Of a DNA stretch of 7,312 bases, positions 1 to 6,500 are shown one piece after another. Source of the stretch: Planctomycetaceae bacterium (GTDB lineage: Bacteria; Planctomycetota; Planctomycetia; Pirellulales; Thermoguttaceae); contig WRCR01000198.1 of NCBI GenBank assembly GCA_009783865.1, forward strand, positions 1 through 7,312. The letters run 5' to 3'. Both the position numbers and the translations under genes were made by a program. Positions within the stretch are counted from its first letter, which is position 1. Every line of letters begins with the position of its first letter. The notes beneath the pieces were generated by a model. It worked only from the letters and a program-made list of their open reading frames with translations. It had not been told where the DNA came from and did no database searches.

Positions 1-1344
1 GACCCTTGCACGGAACTTGCGGATTTGTTATCAGTTGCGTTGAAGGAAGATATTCCGCTAAACGTCAAGGAAGGCGGCTTCATTAAAAGTTCGTTCGATG
101 CGGAACTGAATGAATTGCGGGAGATACAAAACGGCGGCAAGGACTGGATTGCCAACTTTCAATCGAAGGAAGTCAGACGTTCCGGCATTTCGAGTTTGAA
201 AGTCGGTTTCACATCGGTTTTCGGTTATTACATTGAGATAACCAACACGCATCAGCACAAGATACCGGAAAATTATATTCGCAAGCAGACCTTGAAAAAT
301 GCCGAGCGGTACATCACACCGGAGTTGAAAGAATACGAAGAGAAAGTTCTAACGGCAGCGGAAAGGGCGGTTGCGCTGGAGTATGCGATTCTCGCTCAAC
401 TTCGTGAAAGAACTTGTGCAGAGCGGCAAACGATGCAGAAGACCGCTAAAGCGTTGGCGGTGCTGGATGTGTTGACAATGCTTGCTTCATTGGCAAAGGA
501 ACGCGGATATTGCCGACCTGTGTTGACGGAAGAACCGCTCTTGAAAATCATTGACGGGAAACATCCCGTCTTGGACGCGCTTTCAACGACGGGAACTTTC
601 GTGCCGAATGATACCGCCGTTAATACGGACGATGAGGGCATCATTCAGTTAATCACGGGACCGAACATGTCGGGCAAGAGTACGTACATTCGGCAGACGG
701 CATTGCTTTGTATAATGGCGCAGATTGGTTCGTTCATACCTGCGCGGAAAGCCCTGATTGGAATCTGCGATAGAATTTTTGCGAGAATCGGTGCAAGCGA
801 TGAGATAGCCCGCGGACAAAGTACTTTCATGGTGGAAATGACGGAGACGGCGAGGATTTTGAATCAGGCGACGCAGCGGAGTTTGGTAATTCTTGACGAA
901 ATCGGCAGAGGCACGAGTACTTATGACGGCATTTCACTGGCGTGGTCTATCGTTGAGTACATACATGATAGAATCGCCTGCCGGACGCTTTTTGCGACAC
1001 ATTATCATGAGTTGACGGACTTGGCGGATATGTTTGACGGCATCAGCAACTTGAATGTGGCGGTGCGGGAAAGCAGTGGCGAAGTGGTGTTCCTGTATAA
1101 AATTATTGAAGGGGCAGCGGACAAGAGTTACGGTATTCACGTTGCAAAGATTGCGGGTGTGCCGAAGGAGGTTATCAGCCGGGCGCAGGATATACTCGAT
1201 GAGTTAGAGCGGAATCATCAGCGCAGCCGGATAGCGGAGACACTTCCGGCAACATCACCGCCAGCGTCGGCTATAAAGAACAAACCGGTGAAGACGATAA
1301 AGGTGGGGACAACACAGATGACGCTGTTCGGAGCGGAATCGTAA
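1..1344 (+). CDS. mutS: DNA mismatch repair ATPase MutS, 5'-truncated by window edge
   Basis: MutS recognises mismatches and small loops, then recruits MutL in an ATP-dependent way. The reading frame is open from base 1, giving 447 residues of a family usually near 850-900. The mismatch-binding N-terminal half lies off the left edge. Seen in order: the lever/clamp region, with a GYYIEI segment and a long helical stretch (residues ~75-135); Walker A GPNMSGKST (bases 658-684); the MutS-type GQSTFMVEMTET signature (~817-852); Walker B LVILDEIGRGTST (~883-921); the FATHYHE loop (991-1011); and the C-terminal dimerisation segment with YGIHVAKIAGVP. The tail ends with QMTLF (1315-1329), which fits the beta sliding-clamp binding consensus and supports MutS1 over MutS2. 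No key ATPase residue is missing. It ends in TAA, and the next gene on the same strand begins 135 bp later. Confidence 0.98.
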   Translation, partial: DPCTELADLLSVALKEDIPLNVKEGGFIKSSFDAELNELREIQNGGKDWIANFQSKEVRRSGISSLKVGFTSVFGYYIEITNTHQHKIPENYIRKQTLKNAERYITPELKEYEEKVLTAAERAVALEYAILAQLRERTCAERQTMQKTAKALAVLDVLTMLASLAKERGYCRPVLTEEPLLKIIDGKHPVLDALSTTGTFVPNDTAVNTDDEGIIQLITGPNMSGKSTYIRQTALLCIMAQIGSFIPARKALIGICDRIFARIGASDEIARGQSTFMVEMTETARILNQATQRSLVILDEIGRGTSTYDGISLAWSIVEYIHDRIACRTLFATHYHELTDLADMFDGISNLNVAVRESSGEVVFLYKIIEGAADKSYGIHVAKIAGVPKEVISRAQDILDELERNHQRSRIAETLPATSPPASAIKNKPVKTIKVGTTQMTLFGAES

Positions 1345-1346
1345 TC

Positions 1347-1387
1347 GTCCGATTGCTGCTCTGTTAAGAAAAAACTTGCGGTCGGAC
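1347..1387 (+). terminator. Possible hairpin after mutS (no U-tract)
   Basis: The arms GTCCGATTGC (1347-1356) and GCGGTCGGAC (1378-1387) can form a 10-bp RNA stem, with eight Watson-Crick and two G-U pairs, around a 21-nt A-rich loop. The stem begins 2 nt after the mutS stop. What follows is A-rich rather than U-rich, so it is not a canonical intrinsic terminator on the + strand. It could be a 3'-end-stabilising or attenuating structure, or chance. Confidence 0.3.
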
Positions 1388-1479
1388 TACAAAAAACATG
1401 AAATTCAATTCCCTCCCCGATTTTGCCGATAATTCCGACAACGGTGCATCTCGTTTTAACGGTAAATCCTGTTGCGTAC

Positions 1480-3111
1480 ATGAAAAATCACTATGGCAAT
1501 TTTAATAACGGAAAGTCCAGCAGCGGAAAAATTCTGAAAACGCTGTTTTTCCTTCTCGTTATTCTCTGTGTTACTGCTGGCGGCGGATATGCCGCTTGGC
1601 AGCGGCTGAAGTCATCCGTAAAGATTGAACCGCCGCAACTGGTTAAAGTTAAACGGGATACGTTTCTGCACGAAATTCTCGAACGCGGCAGCGTGGAAAG
1701 TGCCAGCAATGTCGATATCCGATGTCAAGTCGAAAGCGCGGGCGGGTTGACAATTATTTCTGTCGTCCCCGAAGGAACTATCGTCAAGAAAGGCGATTTG
1801 CTGGTCGAACTGGACTCGTCAACGCTCCGCGAAAATGTTTCGAAACAGCGGATTGCCGTTCTGACAAGTCAGTCGAAACTGGCGCAGTCCGTTGCGAATC
1901 TCAAGACGGCAAAACTGGCTCTTCAGGAATACGTTGAAGGCAAATTCAAAGAACAGGAAAAGCAGATTTACAATGAAATGCTTGCTGCTCAAGACGATGT
2001 CCGCACGAAGGAAGACAATCTTTCGTATTACAAACGGCTGCTGGAGCGCGGCTATGTTACAAATTCCAAAGTCGAAGCGGACTTGTTCGATTTAGACAAG
2101 GCGCAGAATTCTTTCGAGTTAGCGAAAATCAAACTAACCGTGCTGCAAAACATTACCAAAGAAAAGAACTTGGTGCAGTATGAAGCCGACATTACAAAGG
2201 CGGAAGCACAGGTGAAGTCAGACCAGGAGAGTTTGAATCTGGAAGAAGAGCGGCTCAAACACCTCGAGACGCAACTTTCTTATTGCCGGATAACCGCACC
2301 GCAGGACGGACAAGTAATTTACTATCTTCCGCGCTGGGGCGGCGACGAAGACATAATCAAAGAAGGTAAAAGAGTCAATGAGCGGCAAATGCTTCTGCGG
2401 CTTCCCGACCCTACGCAGATGAACGTAAAGGGACTCGTCAACGAAGCAAATATCCGCCTTGTGAAAGTCGGGCAGAACGCAAAGATTCGCCTTGAAGCAT
2501 TTCCGAACCAGGAATTCAACGGTATTGTGAAGATTGTTAACGATTATCCTGAACCCGGCAACTGGATGGGCGGGTCAATGTCAAAGGAATACATGACAAC
2601 GGTGTTGATTCTCAATCCGCCGGAGGGAATCAAACCGGGATTGACCGCGGAAGCAAGAATTATTGTCAATGAGATACCCAATGCGCTGCTTTTGCCGGTG
2701 CAGGCGGTTTTTGTTCACAGCGGTAAGACCTATGTATTGACTTTTAACAACGACAAGTGGGACAAGATTGAAGTTAAGACGGGTCCTTCCAACGATAAAG
2801 AAATCGTAATACTGGAGAATTTGAAAGAAGGCGATTCGGTAGTTCTCGGAGCGTGGTCGCATCGGGACAAGGTTGAGTTGCCGAAAGTCAAAGAAGACGA
2901 AAACAACAGCGGGGAGAACCCCGAAGGCAGAGGGGATAATCTCGAAGGCAGACCGGCAGGCGAAAGACGCGGTGAGAATCCCGAAGGCAGACCAGCGGGT
3001 GAACGACCGGCAGGCGATAGACCGGCACCAGGGGGTGAAAGACGAAGGGGAGGAGGACCGCAAAGAGGGGCTTTCGGCAATGGCGGTTTAGGAATTGAGA
3101 TATTGCGTTGA
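1480..3111 (+). CDS. Efflux pump periplasmic adaptor, HlyD/MacA (membrane fusion protein) family
   Basis: This 543-residue adaptor probably bridges an inner-membrane transporter to an outer-membrane channel. A short cytoplasmic N-terminus (MKNHYGNFNNGKSSSGK) precedes one TM anchor (residues ~21-40), which has no lipobox, so the protein is anchored and not a lipoprotein. Next come the first lipoyl/barrel-sandwich half (VPEGTIVKKGDLLVELD, ~96-112), a long Gln/Glu/Lys-rich coiled-coil hairpin (~113-267) and the second lipoyl half (CRITAPQDGQV, ~269-279). These are followed by the beta-barrel (~313-354), a membrane-proximal domain (KPGLTAEARIIV, LLLPVQAVF) and a disordered charged tail from ~477. 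The ATG at 1480 is chosen because it directly precedes the basic/TM segment. An in-frame TTG at 1423 would add 19 residues that do not look like a leader, and neither start has a clear Shine-Dalgarno. MacA-type adaptors usually sit beside macB; none follows here, so the substrate is unknown. Confidence 0.93.
   Translation: MKNHYGNFNNGKSSSGKILKTLFFLLVILCVTAGGGYAAWQRLKSSVKIEPPQLVKVKRDTFLHEILERGSVESASNVDIRCQVESAGGLTIISVVPEGTIVKKGDLLVELDSSTLRENVSKQRIAVLTSQSKLAQSVANLKTAKLALQEYVEGKFKEQEKQIYNEMLAAQDDVRTKEDNLSYYKRLLERGYVTNSKVEADLFDLDKAQNSFELAKIKLTVLQNITKEKNLVQYEADITKAEAQVKSDQESLNLEEERLKHLETQLSYCRITAPQDGQVIYYLPRWGGDEDIIKEGKRVNERQMLLRLPDPTQMNVKGLVNEANIRLVKVGQNAKIRLEAFPNQEFNGIVKIVNDYPEPGNWMGGSMSKEYMTTVLILNPPEGIKPGLTAEARIIVNEIPNALLLPVQAVFVHSGKTYVLTFNNDKWDKIEVKTGPSNDKEIVILENLKEGDSVVLGAWSHRDKVELPKVKEDENNSGENPEGRGDNLEGRPAGERRGENPEGRPAGERPAGDRPAPGGERRRGGGPQRGAFGNGGLGIEILR
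2911..3060 (+). repeat. Low-complexity Glu/Gly/Arg/Pro repeat tail of the adaptor
   Basis: In-frame imperfect repeats encode ENPEGR (2914-2931 and 2974-2991) and EGRPAGER (2944-2967 and 2983-3006), then shorter RPAGDRPA and GGERRRGGG variants. The DNA copies differ at several third positions, so this is not a fresh perfect duplication. The encoded tail is hydrophilic and probably unstructured, lying beyond the folded adaptor domains on the periplasmic side. Its role is unknown. Confidence 0.7.
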
Positions 3112-3316
3112 AGCCGGCTGTTGCCTATCCTCACAAAACTTTGCACGTCCAAGCCGTTAAACTGTACCGCGTGTGCCGATTATACCATTCAAAGGAAAAA
3201 CGTTTGAATCTCTAATGGGCGAATTCCGATACGCAAGTCGTCCGATGGTTTTGCTGTGCGATGTGGATACGGCAAGAGACAGACGGAAACAACGCTAACC
3301 TAAAGAGGGATTCAAA

Positions 3317-3433
3317 ATGAAAAGAATTTGTCGGGGCGCGCAAAGTGAGCGCAAAGAAGCCCCTGAAACCGGTTTCACTCACACTTCTATCAATACGGAG
3401 GAAACTGTGCAGACGCTTCAGGAGGGGAAGTAA
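3317..3433 (+). CDS. Putative 38-residue leader peptide upstream of the autotransporter
   Basis: A short ORF starts MKRICRGAQSERKEAPETG and ends LQEGK. It is hydrophilic, with no membrane segment, and I recognise no family. For it: a purine-rich site AGAGGGA (3304-3310) lies 6 nt before the ATG; its codons look more ordinary than those of the overlapping frame, which is rich in CTA, ATA, AGG and AGA; and its TAA (3431-3433) overlaps the next ATG as TAATG, a common translational-coupling arrangement. It could be a translated leader controlling the autotransporter, or a chance ORF in a 5' untranslated region. It might also be a remnant of the autotransporter N-terminus, which a +1 shift at its end would join to the signal-peptide frame. 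Confidence 0.4.
   Translation: MKRICRGAQSERKEAPETGFTHTSINTEETVQTLQEGK
3333..3363 (+). other. Nested hairpin and direct repeat in the leader
   Basis: GGGGC (3333-3337) can pair with GCCCC (3359-3363), and inside it GCGC (3338-3341) with GCGC (3349-3352). This gives a 9-bp bulged stem with a 7-nt loop. The same bases contain a direct repeat GCGCAAAG (3338-3345 and 3349-3356, 11-bp period). There is no U-tract, so it is not a terminator. It could act as an mRNA structure ahead of the autotransporter start. Confidence 0.3.
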
Positions 3434-3438
3434 TGTAA
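3420..3438 (+). promoter_or_regulatory. Strong Shine-Dalgarno with ATG immediately followed by TAA
   Basis: AGGAGGGG (3420-3427) stands 5 nt before ATG at 3433-3435, the best ribosome-binding site in the window, and it sits exactly where the autotransporter should begin. The next codon is TAA (3436-3438). In the frame that is open to the right edge, the residues directly after this ATG read VNRQRKTAYLKRFFR, an ideal basic n-region for the signal peptide. One extra base after the ATG would restore a normal start. See the findings for the competing explanations. Confidence 0.6.
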
Positions 3439-3479
3439 ATCGGCAGCGTAAAACTGCCTATCTTAAAAGATTTTTCCGC

Positions 3480-3533
3480 TTGGTCACGGTTCTGGTGATG
3501 GTCTGCGGATTGTGGAGCGGGGTGGCGCAAGGG
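3480..3533 (+). other. Signal peptide hydrophobic core
   Basis: The encoded LVTVLVMVCGLWSGVAQG is a hydrophobic core with an A-Q-G cleavage pattern before QWDARF. It is preceded in the same frame by KTAYLKRFFR, giving the basic n-region of a Sec signal peptide. The Cys (3504-3506) lacks a good lipobox (VMVC), so a lipoprotein is unlikely. That the upstream basic part looks translated is the main argument that the gene starts before 3480. Confidence 0.75.
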
Positions 3534-6500
3534 CAATGGGATGCCCGTTTCGTTCAAGGAAGCACACAAGCAACGAGATACTCGGCTGCTGAACAAGCCG
3601 CGATCAACCGAGCCCTCGATTACATCAATGAAGTTATTCCGGGATTGTCGAACAAAACCATTACTTTCGATAAACATCCTACAGGAGATGACGGTTCTAT
3701 GCTAATGGCTCATTCTCACAGTGGCGGGAATGGGATTTCTTTTGGGTCGGCATTCGAGGCTAAAAATACAAAAGGTCAGGTTGTTGGAAGGGGTTGGGAT
3801 GCGACAATAAATACGCAATTGTTGCAAGTGGGTGGCACGTTTGGCGCAAATATGCAAGCCACTGCAATCCATGAACTGGGACACCAGTTGGGGATTACTG
3901 CCAATGTCGTTGCGACAAAACCTGGTGAACTGACAGGTTACGATGGAGAATATATTGGAAGAATCGATATTCCAAAGGTCGGTTGGCTGTTTGCACCGAC
4001 TATTGTGATGCAAAGGGACGCTTTTTACTGGCAGGAATTGACTTCATGGGATGAACTCATTCGAATAGATAACGTTGGTAAACTACCTGGCTGGGTGAAA
4101 CGTAGCGACAATCTCCCCTGGCCGCTTGATCACCAAGACTATTATCGATATTGGGTAGTGTTTCCGTATGTGGCCCTGGAGTCACTTCAAAACCGTCTCA
4201 CATTTCACGGTACAAATGCCGTTAGCGTGTTTGGCTCGCCCGTTCCAGTCGAAACCGGTCAAACAGAATCCGTTTTCAATTTTGCAAGTGTTGGTGGCTC
4301 TCTTTATTATCATCCATTCACGAATAACGGGATAATGAACGCCACCGGTGGTGTGACTGAGCGTCCATTCTTTTCCGAAGTGGAGTTAGCAATTCTCAAG
4401 GATGTTGGCAATACCTCGATTAAGTTGGAAGACCATTTTGGACGTTCGATTTATCAATATGGTACTGGAACAATCACAAATGGTACTGGAACAATCACAA
4501 ATTCAACGGATTGGTCAAGTAAAAATAACAAGATGTATGCCGTTGGGTTGCATGTTGTGGGCGGTGGTGAACCGATAAGAAACGCCGCCGGAGAGGTAAC
4601 AGGCCATAGAACTGGGTACACGATAAACAATACCGCTGATTTAAGTGCCAATGGTTTTGCCGGTGCTGGTATCCGTATCGAAGGAAACAACAACACTGTA
4701 AGAGTTCGCAGCAACTCCACCGTTTCCGCAAACGGTCAAGACGGCATCGGCGTTCTTGTTATCTGGGGAACCGGAAACACCATTATCAATAACGGTACGA
4801 TTAGTGCGACCGGTCAGAATGGCATCGGTGTCTATCTTGATGCTGAAATCAATGAATTTATACACAGAGGGACTATAAATGTGGACAAATCCAATGGTGG
4901 AATCCATATTCATCATGGTCCCAATGACAGACAGGCTATTGTTAATATGGTTCGAGGCGGTAGTTTTCAGAACAATGGGAATCCCACCACCCCAAGAATT
5001 AGAAATCAAAATGGCAACGTTAGTTTGACACTAACGATGGGCAAACTTTTCGACTCAAATGACAATCTAATTGGCGGCGATAGTGCATTTAACATGACCT
5101 TTGGCAATGACACTGAATTTGACGGTCTGATTGACGTTGAAACATGGGGCGGTATAACCACATTCAATATGTCAACACTCAATCTCAACCAAGGCATCGT
5201 CGGTTCTGGAACAGTTGCGTCGACGCTTAATCTTCCGGGCACGGTCAGTTTTTCAACACTGCAACTTGGCAGTGCCGCGAACACGGCTTCCGTATTGGAT
5301 GGTCAAACGACGGGCAAAGTTACTGTCGCCAGCGGTGTGGAAAACCGGATTAGCGTTAAGAATCTCGCATCGTTTGCAGCCGCGTTTATTAACAACTTCG
5401 GCATCATTGAGAACAACACACTTGTCAAAACAGACGGCAGTTTTTGGGATACCGATATGTCGGTCGGTATTAAAAACAATGCCGGTGCGATTATTCGTAA
5501 CAACACAACCATTGAGTCCGAATGGGGACTTCGCAACCTCAGTAACATTGACAACAATGGGACGATTAACGTCAACTGGGACATAGATAACGTTGCCGGA
5601 GCAGCCATTAGCAACACAACCGCGCTCTTGAAGGGCTGGAACTTGAGCAACGCCGGAAACATTCTGACCACCGCTAAAATGGAGATGTTGAACATCGGCA
5701 ACACCGGCTTGATTGACAACACATGGAATATGAACGTTATCGGCAATGTTGTCAACGGAGTCACCGGCGTTATCACCAACACCGGCACGATGAACGTCGG
5801 AAACGATTTGGATAACGCCGGTGTCGTCAACAGATTCACAACTATCAACGTCGGCAATGACCTCTTCAACCGCGCCGGCGGTTTCATTGACGCTGCAAAA
5901 ATGTCAACCGTGAACGTTGCCCGCAATGGTAATAACTGGGGATTGTTCACCGTAAATGGTGAAGCAAACTTCGGCGGCATTTTCACAAACGAAGATGGAC
6001 TCGTACAAGGCAAAATTACCGGCACCGGACAAATCGCAACGATAGGCGGTTTCGTCAATGAAGGCATCATCGCGCCGGGCAACAGCATCGGAACGCTGAC
6101 CGTTGCCGGTCCGTTCACGAACAATCCTACGGGTAGATTCGAAATCGAAGTTGACCCGTCGCACTATCCGAACCAGCCGATAGCGGGCTTTCATAACGAC
6201 CTCGTTAACGTGATTGACAATCCCGCAACTGTTCTGAAAGACGGTGCCGCGACTGTCAACGGCGGCTTGGTTGACGTTGATGCGCCGAGCAATGACAAGA
6301 CGAAGAACGCAGCACCGGCGCGCTATGTCGGCAATACGAAGTATACCTTCCTCGATACCGAAGATGGTCTCACGGTCAATGCGAAAATCACTGCCGTCAA
6401 CCCGCCGGACTTGCTGTTGTTTGACTTCCTCGCTGATACTGATTACACCAAGTCGTATTGGCTTGACGTTCAGCGGCACTATTATTACGGTCCGTTTGGC

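Noticed and set aside
1376..1404. Promoter for the adaptor (TTGCGG, 17-nt spacer, TGAAAT)
   Set aside because: Only 3/6 and 4/6 matches to sigma70 boxes, and it overlaps the post-mutS hairpin arm; too weak to call.
1398..1505. 35-codon + strand ORF before the adaptor (MKFNSLPDF...)
   Set aside because: No ribosome-binding site, overlaps the adaptor start by 26 nt in another frame, and has no recognisable feature.
2581..3152. - strand open frames of 160 and 140 codons
   Set aside because: They are antisense to the adaptor's membrane-proximal domain and low-complexity tail; Pro/Ser/Leu-rich shadow translations with no recognisable domain.
3215..3298. 27-codon + strand ORF between adaptor and leader (MGEFRYASRP...)
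   Set aside because: No Shine-Dalgarno, very short, and consistent with chance.
3112..3316. Promoter for the autotransporter (TTGAAT ... 17 nt ... CGATAC)
   Set aside because: The -35-like box is acceptable but the -10-like box is poor, and promoter consensus for this lineage is uncertain. No convincing promoter or terminator was seen in this gap.
5303..6479. Long open frames on the - strand (273 and 191 codons)
   Set aside because: They lie antisense to the autotransporter, whose AAC/GTT/GGC-rich repeats produce few reverse stops. The encoded proteins resemble no family and the + frame has clear domains.
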